64,000 bases of DNA from Roseicyclus salinarum (GCF_029624655.1 NZ_JARRSA010000018.1:1-64000); one strand, 5' to 3'. Positions 36,626-46,810 are shown, numbered from the stretch's first letter. Program-made: numbers and translations. Notes: generated by a model from the letters alone, not told the origin.

Positions 36626-38650
36626 TCAGGCACGCCCGCCGCGCGTGGCGGACGCATCCTCGGTCACGTCGCCCCCGCCGTAGACGCCGTGCCGCGTCTT
36701 GGCCCAGAAAAAAGGCTTGGCCATCAGCTCCAGCGCCCCGATCCACGCCGCGAGCGTTCCGAGCGTGTAGTAGAACTCCACCAGCGGCGCGCGCATCCTC
36801 AGGTGGCGCAGGTGCGGCGCGGCGCAGGCATGGACCGAGACGGCGACCGACAGCACGAAGGACAGCATCATGAAGGCGCCGATCCAGAGGCCCTGCGACG
36901 GCGAAAGCACGCCGTCGAGCGGATGCGGGACGCCGAAGGGCAGAAGGACGAGGCTCCAGAGAAGCGGCGCGAGGAAGAAGCCGAGGACGGCCGCCAGCAT
37001 TTGCGCCTGAAGCCCGAAGAAGCGCCACGCCCCGAGGTCGCGCCACAGCGCGCGGGGCTCGCGCATGGCCGTGGCCCATGTGATGAGATAGCCCTTCAGC
37101 CAGCGCGAACGTTGCCGGACCCACGGCATGACCGCCGCGTTCGCCTCCTCGAAGGTGGTCGTGTCCACAAGCTCGGTCCGGTACCCCGCGCGTGCGAGGC
37201 GCAGGCCCAGCTCGGCATCCTCGGTCACGTTGTGCGCGTCCCAGCCGCCCACCTTCTCCAGGGCGTCGCGGCGCAGGAACAGCGTGGTGCCGCCCAGCGG
37301 CACGACCAGCCCCAGACGCTCCACGCCCGGAAGGATGACCCGGAACCACGACGCGTATTCGATGGTGAACAGACGCGACATGAGGTTGTGGCCGGCGTTG
37401 TAGTAGTCGAGCCGCCCCTGCAGGCAGGCGACGTTCTGGCCGACCTCGTCGAAGCGGCGGACGACATGGGCGATCTGGTTGGGGTCGGGGCGGTCCTCGG
37501 CATCGTAGATCCCGACGATGTCGCCGCGCGCGAAGGCGAGCGCGTAGTTCAGCGCGCGCGGCTTCGTCCGGGGATGGCCCTCGGGGACGATGATCGCCCG
37601 CATCCACGGCGGCAGTGGCGCGGCGCGGATCGCCTCGGCGGTGACGTGGTCGTCCTCCTCGATCAGGAGAAGCACGTCGAGCCGTTCGGGCGCGTAGCGA
37701 AGCCGCGACAGGTTCGCCACCAGCCGGTGCGCGATCTCGGCCTCGCGGTAGAGCGGCACGAGGATGCTGACCATCGGCGGACGCAGGAGATGGGGCGCGA
37801 TGTCGGGGCCGGGAGTGGGTGGGGCGTGCTTCGCCGGGCTGCGCAGCATGGCGACGAAAGCCGCGGCCTTGAGGGCGATGTTGGCCACGAAGGCGAGGCC
37901 CGCGATCCCGAAGGCCGCGATCGCAACAGGTTCGGGAAAGACCATTTCGATCAGCGCCACGGCGATCGCCACGAACAGCGCCGCGCGCAGCAGGCGGCGC
38001 GCCTTCCACGTCCGGCACGAGACATGCTCGGGCACGCGCGTCTCGGCCTCCCGGGCAAGCGATGCGCCCCAGAGCGCGGTCTGCGCGGCCGCGATGTCGT
38101 CGCGGCTGGCGAGCGCCGCGACGGCGCGGCGGCCTGGGGGAAGGGCCGCGGCGACCTCGTCCATGAGGTCGGGGCGGGCCGTGGCGACGATCAGCGCGCC
38201 GCCCGCGTCGCGCCACGGGACCGCCTCGGCGGCCAGGGCGACGTCGCGTGGCAGACACTGGGCCATGCGCGGTTCGGGCGGCTGGCCCGCAACATCCGCG
38301 CGGCCCGTGCGATACACCTCGCAGAGGGCCGACAGAAGCTCTTCCTCGCCGAGCTTTCCGCGCGCGACCAGGACGCGGCCAAGCGGCAGGCCGAGGCTTG
38401 TCGCGGTGGCGCGGGCCGCCCTGACCTCGGCCGCGTCGGCCCATCCGCGCGCCACGAGCGTCTGTGCCAGCCGGAGATCGGCCGCGCCGGCGTCCTCGCC
38501 CTCCGTGGCGTCGCGCCTGACCATGACATGGAGCGTCCTGGCCGTGCGGCCCGCGGGTCGGGCGATGGGCAGGGCTTGGGCGGCCCGCTCGCCTGCGGGA
38601 ATGGAGAGGATCGTCGTTCCGGTCGGGCCGTGGGAGTTTTCGCTGTCCAT
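36626..38650 (-). CDS. MshEN-domain and glycosyltransferase family 2 fusion protein
   Basis: A 674-residue membrane protein. Residues about 58-200 resemble the MshEN (GspE N-terminal) domain, with LAQTLVARGW and LGRVLVARGKLGEEELLSAL showing the repeated L-G-x-x-L-V-x-x-G pattern that can bind cyclic di-GMP. Two membrane helices (about 225-265) lead to a GT2 domain: ILVPLYREAEI, YDAEDRPDP (DxD), NVTEDAELG and QRSRWLKG (QxxRW), typical of processive synthases such as cellulose synthase. More helices follow. It resembles NfrB-type exopolysaccharide synthases, with the domain order reversed. Confidence 0.85.
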   Translation of the reverse strand: MDSENSHGPTGTTILSIPAGERAAQALPIARPAGRTARTLHVMVRRDATEGEDAGAADLRLAQTLVARGWADAAEVRAARATATSLGLPLGRVLVARGKLGEEELLSALCEVYRTGRADVAGQPPEPRMAQCLPRDVALAAEAVPWRDAGGALIVATARPDLMDEVAAALPPGRRAVAALASRDDIAAAQTALWGASLAREAETRVPEHVSCRTWKARRLLRAALFVAIAVALIEMVFPEPVAIAAFGIAGLAFVANIALKAAAFVAMLRSPAKHAPPTPGPDIAPHLLRPPMVSILVPLYREAEIAHRLVANLSRLRYAPERLDVLLLIEEDDHVTAEAIRAAPLPPWMRAIIVPEGHPRTKPRALNYALAFARGDIVGIYDAEDRPDPNQIAHVVRRFDEVGQNVACLQGRLDYYNAGHNLMSRLFTIEYASWFRVILPGVERLGLVVPLGGTTLFLRRDALEKVGGWDAHNVTEDAELGLRLARAGYRTELVDTTTFEEANAAVMPWVRQRSRWLKGYLITWATAMREPRALWRDLGAWRFFGLQAQMLAAVLGFFLAPLLWSLVLLPFGVPHPLDGVLSPSQGLWIGAFMMLSFVLSVAVSVHACAAPHLRHLRMRAPLVEFYYTLGTLAAWIGALELMAKPFFWAKTRHGVYGGGDVTEDASATRGGRA

Positions 38651-38730
38651 GTCCGCCGCAACCAGAACGAAGTTCAGGCAAACTGGGCGAAAGACATTAA
38701 CGGTCCGTTAACCGCGGGGCGGTCGGGCCT

Positions 38731-39891
38731 TCAGCCGCGGTCGCTGACGCGGGCCTTCATGGCCCCTGCGAAGCGTTCGAAGAGGTAGAAGCTGTCCTGC
38801 GGGCCGGGGCTCGCCTCGGGGTGATACTGCACCGAGAAGACCGGGCGATCCTCCAGCCTGATGCCGCAGTTCGAGCCGTCGAAGAGGCTTACATGCGTCT
38901 CGTGCACGCCATCGGGCAGGGTCTGGCTGTCGACGGTGAAGCCGTGGTTCATCGACGTGATCTCGACCTTGCCCGTCTCGAGGTCCTTGACGGGATGGTT
39001 CGCGCCGTGATGGCCGTGGTTCATCTTGATGGTCTTCGCGCCGAGCGCGAGCGCCAGCATCTGGTGGCCGAGGCAGATCCCGAAGACGGGAAGTCCCGCA
39101 TCGAGGATGCCGCGGATCGCCGGGACGGCATAGGCGCCCGTGGCCGCCGGGTCGCCGGGTCCGTTCGACAGGAACACGCCGTCGGGGGATTGCGCCAGCA
39201 TCTCCTCGGCGGTGGCGGTTGCGGGCATGACGGTCACGTCGCAGCCCGCCGAGGCGAGGCAGCGCAGGATGTTGCGCTTGGCGCCGTAGTCGATCGCCAC
39301 CACCTTGGGCGCCGGGATCGCGGGGTCGCGCCGCGAGAAGCCATCGGGCCAGGCCCACCGCATCTCGTCCCAGCGGTAGGACTGCGCGCAGGTCACGTTC
39401 TTGGCGAGGTCGAGGCCCACAAGCCCCTCGAAGCCGCGCGCGGCCGCAATGAGCGCCTCGATGTCGAAACGTCCCTCGGGATCATGCGCCAGCGCCACGT
39501 GCGGGGCGCCCTGCTGGCGGATCGCGCGGGTCAGCCTGCGCGTGTCGACGCCGCCGATGCCCACGCGGCCCGTCCGCTCCAGCCAGCTCACGAGGTCGCC
39601 CGTGGCGCGCCAGTTCGACGGTTCGGTCGGGTCCCACTTCACGACCATGCCTTCCGCCACGGGCTCGGCCGTCTCGTCGTCCTCGGGGGTGACGCCGACA
39701 TTGCCGATATGCGGAAAGGTGAAGGTCACGATCTGCCCGGCATAGGAGGGGTCCGTCATGATCTCCTGGTAACCGGTCATCGCGGTGTTGAAGCACAGCT
39801 CGGCGACGCGCGTTCCCGTGGCGCCGAAGCCCCTGCCGTAAAAGAGCGTCCCGTCGGCGAGGGCGAGGCAGGCGGTGGGGGTCGATGGCAT
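38731..39891 (-). CDS. carA: Carbamoyl-phosphate synthase small subunit
   Basis: A 386-residue glutaminase subunit that feeds ammonia to CarB for arginine and pyrimidine synthesis. N-terminal CPSase_sm_chain domain (TGYQEIMTDPSYAGQIVTFT, PHIGNVG) is followed by the class I amidotransferase domain: GDP, nucleophile FGICLGHQMLA, and the His-Glu pair in QYHPEASPGP. Start ATG 39891. carB is not in this window. Confidence 0.97.
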   Translation of the reverse strand: MPSTPTACLALADGTLFYGRGFGATGTRVAELCFNTAMTGYQEIMTDPSYAGQIVTFTFPHIGNVGVTPEDDETAEPVAEGMVVKWDPTEPSNWRATGDLVSWLERTGRVGIGGVDTRRLTRAIRQQGAPHVALAHDPEGRFDIEALIAAARGFEGLVGLDLAKNVTCAQSYRWDEMRWAWPDGFSRRDPAIPAPKVVAIDYGAKRNILRCLASAGCDVTVMPATATAEEMLAQSPDGVFLSNGPGDPAATGAYAVPAIRGILDAGLPVFGICLGHQMLALALGAKTIKMNHGHHGANHPVKDLETGKVEITSMNHGFTVDSQTLPDGVHETHVSLFDGSNCGIRLEDRPVFSVQYHPEASPGPQDSFYLFERFAGAMKARVSDRG

Positions 39892-40079
39892 GGAGGTCTC
39901 CCGGTTCGCGGCGGCGGGCGGTGCGCGGCGGCGGGCCGCGATCCCGGCGCGGTTTACGGAGCGCGCGGGGCACGGTCAAGCGGCCCCGCGCACGCCACGC
40001 TTCTCCGGGGCGTTGTGGACGGGCGCGCGCTGCCTTATCTAGCGCTGTCTGGGACGGCAGCAGTCGGGGAACATGCGCC

Positions 40080-40544
40080 ATGGGAATGGGACTGAGAGAC
40101 CGGATCGGTGCGGGCCTGAAGGAGGCCATGCGCGAGAAGGACGCAACGAAGCTCTCGACGCTGCGCCTGATCAGCGCCGCAGTGAAGGATCAGGACATCG
40201 CCGCGCGCTCGAAGGGCGAGGGTGGCGGGGTCGGCGACGCCGAGGTGCTCGCGATCCTTGGCAAGATGGTCAAGCAGCGTCAGGAAAGCGCGCGCGCCTA
40301 CGAAGAAGGCGGGCGGCTGGAGCTGGCCGAGAAAGAACGCGCTGAAATCTCGGTGATCGAGGATTACCTGCCGCGCCAGCTGAGCGACGAGGAAGTCGCG
40401 GCCGCCATCGACGGGGCGATCGCCGAGACGGGCGCCACGGGCCTGCGCGACATGGGCCGCGTCATGGGCGTGCTGAAGACGAAATTCGCGGGCCAGATGG
40501 ATTTCGGCGCGGTCGGACCGGCGGTGAAGGCCCGGCTGGGCTGA
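40080..40544 (+). CDS. GatB/YqeY domain-containing protein
   Basis: A 154-residue YqeY-type protein (MGLRDRIGAGLKEAMREKDATKLSTLRLI, DDEVLAIL-like GDAEVLAILGKMVKQRQESARAYEEGGR, then YLPRQLSDEEV). The C-terminal tail matches the GatB tRNA-binding helical domain, but the protein is separate from GatB; function unclear. Divergent from carA, a common arrangement. Confidence 0.94.
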   Translation: MGMGLRDRIGAGLKEAMREKDATKLSTLRLISAAVKDQDIAARSKGEGGGVGDAEVLAILGKMVKQRQESARAYEEGGRLELAEKERAEISVIEDYLPRQLSDEEVAAAIDGAIAETGATGLRDMGRVMGVLKTKFAGQMDFGAVGPAVKARLG

Positions 40545-40569
40545 GGCTGGACGCGACAGCCTCGTCGAT

Positions 40570-41640
40570 CTAGGGCGCGGGCGCGACGCGGCCCGCGATG
40601 CAGCCCGTCGCCGGATCGAAACCGGGGTGGATCGCGGGCAGGCTCGCGGCCAGCTCCTCCGCGTCCCGGAACTCGGCGCAGACCAGGAATTCCGTCTCGC
40701 CGGTCCGCCGGTAGAGATACGGCGCGCCGGTCTCGTCGTCCGAGAGCGTCGCCTCGCCCAGACGTGCGCCGATGCAATGCCCGGCGATGGCCGGAAGCGT
40801 CAACCGACCGGGAAGCGCGCGCTCGCCGATCTCGCCGGCGAAGGCGCATTCCAGCGCGCTGGCGATCGCGTCGAGATCCTCGTAGCGGGCGCGGTCGAAG
40901 CGGTCGCTCCGCGCCGACTGCGGCCCCCCGATGGCGAGGAACGCGCCCGCGACCGCCAGCGCCACCGCGCCGCCCGTGATGGCCAGATGCGCGCCGCCGC
41001 CAGGCTGCGTCCGCTCCACGTCCTTCAGGTAGTGCACGAAGACCGCCCCCGACACGAGCGCGACGGTGCCGGCCTTGAGCGCGAACCGCAGCGACAGCTC
41101 CCCCGCGAGGAAGCGGTCGACCGTGTAGATCGCGTCGCCGAGGAACACGAGCGCCGAGACGAGCAGCGCGAGGTAGGTCAGCCATTTCCGGACCGGCGAC
41201 TTCAGGATGGCGTCGTCCGTTGCGGCGCTGCGCATGATGTGGCGCGAGACCAGCACATAGACCGGCGTCGCCACCACCAGCGCCGCCACCGACCACCGGA
41301 TCCTCGGGGCCAGCCAGTCGCGCGATTCGTCGAAGGCGGGATCGGCCACCGCAAGGTCGATCTGCGCGTGAAGGAGGTTCACGAGGTTGATCGCCGTGAT
41401 TGCCATGGCGATGAACAGGATCGCATGGAGAAAGGTGTGCCGGGGCGTCGTGGTGTGGGTCGGACGCGGCACCGGCGGCACGAAACCCGTTTCGGCATAG
41501 GCGGCAAGCCCCGCCTCGATGTCCCTGCGCGACCAGCCGGCCTCGGCCAGCGCGCCGGCGATCTGGTCCCGGCTGTGCCCTGCGCTCAGCGCGTCGTGAA
41601 CGAAGCTGACCACGGCCCTTTGTGCCGGCATCCCCGACAT
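40570..41640 (-). CDS. DUF5671-type membrane protein
   Basis: A 356-residue protein: a short N-terminal helical segment (VVSFVHDALSAGHSRDQIAGALAEAGWSRRDIEAGLAAY, resembling a UBA-like bundle), a Pro/Thr linker, about six to seven membrane helices (70-265), and a C-terminal extracytoplasmic part with a Cys pair. I recognise the pattern as DUF5671, of unknown function. Starts at ATG 41640 or three codons inside. Confidence 0.75.
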   Translation of the reverse strand: MSGMPAQRAVVSFVHDALSAGHSRDQIAGALAEAGWSRRDIEAGLAAYAETGFVPPVPRPTHTTTPRHTFLHAILFIAMAITAINLVNLLHAQIDLAVADPAFDESRDWLAPRIRWSVAALVVATPVYVLVSRHIMRSAATDDAILKSPVRKWLTYLALLVSALVFLGDAIYTVDRFLAGELSLRFALKAGTVALVSGAVFVHYLKDVERTQPGGGAHLAITGGAVALAVAGAFLAIGGPQSARSDRFDRARYEDLDAIASALECAFAGEIGERALPGRLTLPAIAGHCIGARLGEATLSDDETGAPYLYRRTGETEFLVCAEFRDAEELAASLPAIHPGFDPATGCIAGRVAPAP

Positions 41641-41735
41641 CCTCCCGTGACTGCCGCCGGGTGCGGTCCGGTCCCGGACCCGGCGACCAAGCGCGACAGC
41701 CTCAGTCTAGCGCAGGATGGGCCCGTGCGGCAATC

Positions 41736-42266
41736 TCAGGCGCGCAGGGCGCGTTCCAGCGTGTCCTTCAGTTCGACCCGTTCTGGCGGCGTCAGGAAAG
41801 CGCCCAGTTCCACCTCTCGCCCGCCCCCGGCCAGCGTCAGGTAGTTCGGCACCGGGCCGCCGCTGGAGTGCAGGGCCACGCGAACCCAGTAGGGGTTGGC
41901 CTCCCAGTCGAGGGGCGTGCGGCGGCGCGGCTCGTGGCGCTCGACCCGGATAAGGTCGTCCCAAAGGGTGACTTCCTCGTAGAGCTCACGATCGCGCCAC
42001 GACCGCTTGAGCGCGGTCCACACGCCCCAGACGGCAGCGACGATGAACGGCAGGAGGGCCCAGAACACGGCGGTTCCGAGGATCGACAGAAGCGGCACCG
42101 AGATCAGCACCGCCGTCGCCCCGATGAACCACACGAACCCCTCGGGCGTGAGCGACTTGTGTGGCGTCAGGCGAAGCTTCAGGCGCGGCGGGCCCTTTCG
42201 CTCCCCCCCTGACGAGAAGGCCCCGGGCGATGCCGGGGCCTCCATAGTTTCGGCAAGGATCGGCAT
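41736..42266 (-). CDS. DUF2244 family membrane protein
   Basis: A 176-residue protein with two close membrane helices (about residues 45-85) and a soluble C-terminal domain with LWDDLIRVERHEPRR and FLTPPERVEL typical of DUF2244. It lies 8 bases downstream of ctaD in the same direction, a pairing common in alphaproteobacteria, so a role linked to cytochrome oxidase is plausible but unproven. Confidence 0.87.
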   Translation of the reverse strand: MPILAETMEAPASPGAFSSGGERKGPPRLKLRLTPHKSLTPEGFVWFIGATAVLISVPLLSILGTAVFWALLPFIVAAVWGVWTALKRSWRDRELYEEVTLWDDLIRVERHEPRRRTPLDWEANPYWVRVALHSSGGPVPNYLTLAGGGREVELGAFLTPPERVELKDTLERALRA

Positions 42267-42273
42267 CGTCCCG

Positions 42274-44172
42274 TCAGTGCCCGGGCTGCCTGTCCCACAT
42301 CTCGCGCGTCGGAAGCTCTTCGAAGGTGTGCTCCGGCGGCGGGTTGGGCAGCGTCCATTCCAGCGTGTCGGCGTGCTCGCCCCAGTAGGCGTGCTCCTCG
42401 ATGCGGCGCCCGTAGAACAGGGCGTAGAAGATCACGCCGATGAAGAACAGGAACGAGGCGAAGGAGATGAACGCGCCGATCGACGAGACGTAGTTCCAGA
42501 GCGCGAAGGCGTCCGGATAGTCGATGTAGCGGCGCGGCATCCCCTGACGGCCAAGGAAGTGCTGCGGGAAGAACGTCAGGTTGGCCCCGATGAAGAACGT
42601 CCAGAAGTGCAGCTGTCCCGCCCATTCGGGATACTGGCGGCCCGACATCTTGCCGAACCAGTAGTAGACGGCGGCGAAGATGCCGAAGACGGCCCCGAGG
42701 CTCATCACGTAGTGGAAGTGGGCCACGACGTAGTAGGTGTCGTGATAGGCCCGGTCCACGCCCGCCTGGCTCAGGATGATCCCGGTCACGCCGCCCAGCG
42801 TGAACAGGAAGATGAAGCCGATGGCGAACATCATTGGCGTCTTGAAGCTGATCGAGCCCTGCCACATCGTGGCGATCCACGAGAAGATCTTGATGCCGGT
42901 GGGCACCGCGATCACCATCGTGGCCACCATGAAGTAGGCCTGCTGCGTCAGGGTCATGCCGACGGTGTACATGTGGTGCGCCCAGACGACGAAGCCGAGG
43001 CCGCCGATCGCAACCAGCGCGTAGACCATCGGAAGGTAGCCGAAGATCGGCTTCTTCGAGAAGGTCGAGACGACGTGGCTGATCACGCCGAAGGCGGGAA
43101 GGATCACGATGTAGACCTCGGGATGGCCGAAGAACCAGAAGATGTGCTGGAACAGGACCGGGTCGCCGCCGCCCGCCACGTCGAAGAAGGTCGTGCCGAA
43201 GTTGCGGTCCGTCAGCAGCATGGTGATCGCGCCGGCCAGCACCGGCAGCGACAGGAGCAGCAGCCACGCGGTGACGAAGATCGACCACGCGAAAAGCGGC
43301 ACCTTGTGCAGGGTCATGCCCGGCGCGCGCATGTTCAGGAACGTCGTGATGATGTTGATCGAGCCCACGATCGACGACGCGCCCGAGACGTGGACGGCGA
43401 AGATGGCGAAGTCGACCGCGCGGCTCGTCGGCGCGTCCTGCCAGCTGAGCGGCGGGTAGAACGTCCAGCCCGGGCCTGCGCCGCCATCGACCGTCACCGC
43501 GCAGAACGCCAGCACCGTGCCCGCCACATAGAGCCAGTAGCTGAGGTTATTCAGGCGCGGGAACGCCATGTCGGGTGCGCCGATCATCAGCGGCATGAAG
43601 TAGTTGCCGAAGCCGCCGAAGAGGGCGGGGATGACGACGAAGAACATCATCAGGACGCCGTGGCCGGTGATCAGCACGTTCCACAGATGCCCGTCGGGCT
43701 GCCCGTCGAGCTGGTCCTTCAGGCCCAGCAGCGCCGAGGCTTCGGAGGGATTGGCGGATGCGGCCATCGCGTCGAGGCTCTGGACCACCTCGGCCCGGAG
43801 CGAGCCCTCGACCACGAGGCGCGCCTCGTCGCCCGAGCCGGACACGGCGGACATCAGCGTTCCCTGAAGGCTCGAGAGCTGGTCGGCGAAGGCGTTGGTG
43901 CCGCCGCCCGCCGCCGCGAGCGCCTCGCCCACGCGGGCGAACAGGGAGTCGAGCGCGCCGGGCGCGCTTTCGAACGGGATGTACATGAACTGCACACCCG
44001 GCTCCATCAGCTCAAGCCGCATGTAGACCGTGAAGGCGACCGAAATCAGGCCCACGATCCCCGCGGTGAAGAGGTAAAGGATACCGATGTCCTTGTGGTT
44101 CGTGGACATGAACCACCGGGTGAAGAACCCCGGCTTGTCGTGCTCATGCCCCGGCAGAGTGGCGTCCGCCAT
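42274..44172 (-). CDS. ctaD: Cytochrome c oxidase subunit I, aa3-type
   Basis: A 632-residue haem-copper oxidase subunit with 12 membrane helices. Haem a and CuB ligands are visible: GHGVLMMFF (low-spin haem a His), the [17 protein letters not shown] segment with the His-Tyr crosslink motif, VWAHHMYT (CuB His pair), and [12 protein letters not shown] (haem a and a3 His). Between helices 1 and 2 there is a loop of about 96 residues (about 64-159) against about 28 in the Rhodobacter sphaeroides protein as I recall it. The C-terminal [11 protein letters not shown] motif is standard. Followed 8 bases later by the DUF2244 gene. Confidence 0.96.
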   Translation of the reverse strand: MADATLPGHEHDKPGFFTRWFMSTNHKDIGILYLFTAGIVGLISVAFTVYMRLELMEPGVQFMYIPFESAPGALDSLFARVGEALAAAGGGTNAFADQLSSLQGTLMSAVSGSGDEARLVVEGSLRAEVVQSLDAMAASANPSEASALLGLKDQLDGQPDGHLWNVLITGHGVLMMFFVVIPALFGGFGNYFMPLMIGAPDMAFPRLNNLSYWLYVAGTVLAFCAVTVDGGAGPGWTFYPPLSWQDAPTSRAVDFAIFAVHVSGASSIVGSINIITTFLNMRAPGMTLHKVPLFAWSIFVTAWLLLLSLPVLAGAITMLLTDRNFGTTFFDVAGGGDPVLFQHIFWFFGHPEVYIVILPAFGVISHVVSTFSKKPIFGYLPMVYALVAIGGLGFVVWAHHMYTVGMTLTQQAYFMVATMVIAVPTGIKIFSWIATMWQGSISFKTPMMFAIGFIFLFTLGGVTGIILSQAGVDRAYHDTYYVVAHFHYVMSLGAVFGIFAAVYYWFGKMSGRQYPEWAGQLHFWTFFIGANLTFFPQHFLGRQGMPRRYIDYPDAFALWNYVSSIGAFISFASFLFFIGVIFYALFYGRRIEEHAYWGEHADTLEWTLPNPPPEHTFEELPTREMWDRQPGH

Positions 44173-44306
44173 GGTCGTCTCCTGTTCTGACGTGTGGCAG
44201 GCGGATCCGGACGGACCTCGCCCTGCGTTTTCCTGCGAAACGTTTTAGGCTGGGCTGATTGGCATGGCAACGCGGCGTGCGGCCGGGGGCGGCGCGCGCC
44301 GGCTGC

Positions 44307-44342
44307 GAAAAACGCCGCGGATCAAGGCAGGAAAGGCGTTTT
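44307..44342 (-). terminator. Rho-independent terminator of lipB
   Basis: AAAAACGCC (44307-44315) and GGCGTTTTT (44334-44342) form a perfect 9-bp stem, so the minus-strand transcript ends GGCG followed by five U. It lies 49 bases past the lipB stop and 135 before the ctaD start, insulating the two genes. Confidence 0.8.
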
Positions 44343-44390
44343 TGGGGCCTTGCAGGCTTGTGCGGCGCAGGGTCGCATAACCCCGAAGGC

Positions 44391-45047
44391 TCAGTCCCGG
44401 TCGTCGAAAGCAGCCGGAAACGTCCGCCGCAGCGCCACGTCGAGGTCGTCCATCGTCACCGGCAGGCCGAGATCCACGAGACTGGTGACGCCATGCCCTT
44501 CGATGCCGCATGGCACGATGCCGTCGAAATGGGACAGGTCGGGCTCCACGTTTATCGAGATGCCGTGGAAGCTGACCCAGCGGCGGAGGCGGACGCCGAT
44601 GGCCGCGATCTTGTCCTCGCGGGGGGTGCCGTCGGGCAGCGGGGGCTTGTCGGGCCGGGTGATCCACACGCCGACGCGACCGGGACGGATCTCGCCGCGG
44701 AGGTTGAACTCGGCCAGCGCGGCGATGACCCACGCCTCGAGGCGCGCCACGAAGGCGCGCACGTCGCGCCCGCGCGTGTTGAGGTCGAGCATGACATAAG
44801 CCACGCGCTGGCCCGGACCGTGATAGGTATACTGGCCGCCGCGTCGCGTCTGGTGAACCGGAAAGCGGTCCGGCTGGCGCAGGTCGGCGGGCCTGGCCGA
44901 GGTGCCCGCGGTATAAAGGGGCGGATGCTCCAGGAGCCAGATGGCCTCGGACGCCTCGCCGCGCGCGATGGCCTCGGCGCGCGCTTCCATGAGCGAGACG
45001 GCGCGGTCGTAGCCGACCGGCGCGTCGGAGGTGATCCATTCGACCAT
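44391..45047 (-). CDS. lipB: Octanoyl-[acyl-carrier-protein]:protein octanoyltransferase LipB
   Basis: A 218-residue transferase that attaches octanoyl groups to lipoate-dependent enzymes. It has [36 protein letters not shown], the Lys of [32 protein letters not shown], and the catalytic Cys in [15 protein letters not shown]. Length and motifs are standard. Ends with its own terminator. Confidence 0.97.
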   Translation of the reverse strand: MVEWITSDAPVGYDRAVSLMEARAEAIARGEASEAIWLLEHPPLYTAGTSARPADLRQPDRFPVHQTRRGGQYTYHGPGQRVAYVMLDLNTRGRDVRAFVARLEAWVIAALAEFNLRGEIRPGRVGVWITRPDKPPLPDGTPREDKIAAIGVRLRRWVSFHGISINVEPDLSHFDGIVPCGIEGHGVTSLVDLGLPVTMDDLDVALRRTFPAAFDDRD

Positions 45048-45249
45048 GCGACACTCCCCGCAGGCGCGGCGCGATCCGCGCCGCCATCGCGGGATATGCG
45101 GCGTGGCGCACGGAATGTCACCCCCGCCGTGGCGAAGGCCCGTTGCGGGTAGGGGAATCCACCGGTCCGGCCCGTTTCGCCGCCGTTCGGGCGGCCTTTC
45201 GTGCTAGACTGCACGGAAGTGTTGGATTCTCTTGTACCTGGAGGAAGAC

Positions 45250-46554
45250 ATGATCGGGAAATTCCTGACATCTGCGAGCCTCGCCGCCGCACTGGCGCTG
45301 ACGCCGGCCGAACGGGCCGAGGCCGACGCGGGCGATTTCATCGGCGGCGCGATCATCGGCGGCATCATCGGCCACGCGGTCACCCAGCAGAACCAGCGCA
45401 ACCGAACGGCCACGACGCGCGTCGTGCGCCCCGGAATTCCCGCGACCCAGCAGGGCCGCGAGACGCAGAGCGCGCTCAACTATTTCGGCTACGGCGCCGG
45501 AACGGTGGACGGACAGATCGGCCCCGGAACCCGCGCCGCGATCGAGCGCTACCAGGCCTCCATGGGCTATCCCGTCAACGGCCGCGAATTCTCCAGCTAC
45601 CAGTTCGACTTCCTGATGGACGCCTATTACTGGGCGACCCAGCAGGGCGGCGCGCAGCAGACCGGACTGCGCGGCCAGTCGCTTCTCTATTCCTACCGCG
45701 ACAGCTTGCAGCGCGGCCCGATCCAGAGCGCCTCGCCCGCACAGCAGCCACCCGCCACCACGGTGATCGTGAACCCCGGACAGCCGGCCGCGCCCCCGGC
45801 CTCGACGGCCGTGACGGCCCCGGCGGCGGGGCAGCTGCCCAACCTCTTCGCTAACAGCCAGCCCCGGATGTCGCTGGCCAACGCGTGCAACTCGGTGATG
45901 CTGCAAACCTCGTCGAACGGCGGATACGTCACGCTCGCCACCATGCGCGACCCCTCGCAGGCGCTGTCCGAACAGTTCTGCGTCGCGCGCACCTACGCGA
46001 TGGCGCAGGGCGAGGAGCTGATGGGACGCATCACCGGCATCGCGCCCGCGCAGATCGCCGAGCAGTGCGGCGCGTTCTCGGCCATGCTCTCGGCCGAGAT
46101 CGACCGCGTCTCGCTGATCGAGCAGGCGCCGCTGGCCGCCGAGATGCGCGAGTTCGCCGCCGGAACCGGGATGCCGCCGGGCGACCTCGCGGCGACGAGC
46201 AGGGTCTGCCTCGCCGTGGCCTACGCGCAGGACGACATGCGCATGGCCGTCGGCTCCGCCCTGATGCTCGTCGCGCTGGGCGAGCCCGCCTACGGGGAGC
46301 TTCTGGGCCATCACCTGCGCGAGGGCTTCGGCACCAACACGCGCCGCGATCTCGCGATGCAATGGTACGACGCGTCGATCACGGCGCTCGAGCGCGGCTC
46401 GGAGCCCGCCTTCATGCCCGGCCAGCCCGAGCGCCCGGCGCTTCTGCGCGCGGCCACGATGCAACTTGGCGGGGGCGCGCCCGCGGGCGCACCGCAGCCG
46501 GTTCGGGCGCAACAGCCGGTGCCCGCGCTGCCGACCTTCCAGGTCAACCAGTAG
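45250..46554 (+). CDS. Exported peptidoglycan-binding domain protein
   Basis: A 434-residue protein. Its N-terminus (MIGKFLTSASLAAALALTP) is a signal peptide, followed by a glycine-zipper-like GGAIIGGIIGHAV segment and a PG_binding_1 domain (QSALNYFGYGAGTVDGQIGPGTRAAIERYQ, about residues 70-100). The rest has a Pro-rich linker and an all-helical C-terminal domain of unknown function. It is probably periplasmic and tied to the cell wall. ATG 45250 follows GGAGGAAG. Confidence 0.8.
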   Translation: MIGKFLTSASLAAALALTPAERAEADAGDFIGGAIIGGIIGHAVTQQNQRNRTATTRVVRPGIPATQQGRETQSALNYFGYGAGTVDGQIGPGTRAAIERYQASMGYPVNGREFSSYQFDFLMDAYYWATQQGGAQQTGLRGQSLLYSYRDSLQRGPIQSASPAQQPPATTVIVNPGQPAAPPASTAVTAPAAGQLPNLFANSQPRMSLANACNSVMLQTSSNGGYVTLATMRDPSQALSEQFCVARTYAMAQGEELMGRITGIAPAQIAEQCGAFSAMLSAEIDRVSLIEQAPLAAEMREFAAGTGMPPGDLAATSRVCLAVAYAQDDMRMAVGSALMLVALGEPAYGELLGHHLREGFGTNTRRDLAMQWYDASITALERGSEPAFMPGQPERPALLRAATMQLGGGAPAGAPQPVRAQQPVPALPTFQVNQ

Positions 46555-46723
46555 CCCTGCGAGAACGCGGCCGGACAAGGGCGGACCCGCGCGGTCCGCC
46601 GCGTCCCGCGGGGCCCGGGCGCGGGTCGGGCGGGGGCCGTTCGCCGGCCCCTCCGATTTTTCCCGGACCCCCCTTCACAAGCCCTTTCGCCTCGGCTAAA
46701 GACCGCGCGACTACCAGACACGT

Positions 46724-46810
46724 GCGGTCGTGGCGGAATTGGTAGACGCGCAGCGTTGAGGTCGCTGTGGGGTAACACCCGTGGAAGTTCGAGTCTTCTC
46801 GACCGCACCA
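46724..46810 (+). tRNA. tRNA-Leu (anticodon GAG)
   Basis: The acceptor stem GCGGTCG (46724-46730) pairs with CGACCGC (46800-46806), followed by A and an encoded CCA. The anticodon loop TTGAGGT gives GAG, for CUC/CUU Leu codons. A long variable arm and the T-loop GTTCGAGT are present. Confidence 0.97.

Noticed and set aside
36288-38681. Long open frame on the minus strand, out of frame with the glycosyltransferase
   Set aside because: Composition is typical of a high-GC shadow frame, while the overlapping frame encodes a clear GT2 enzyme.
42007-44190. Plus-strand 727-codon frame antisense to ctaD
   Set aside because: His/Arg/Asp-rich translation with no domain; ctaD on the other strand is unmistakable.
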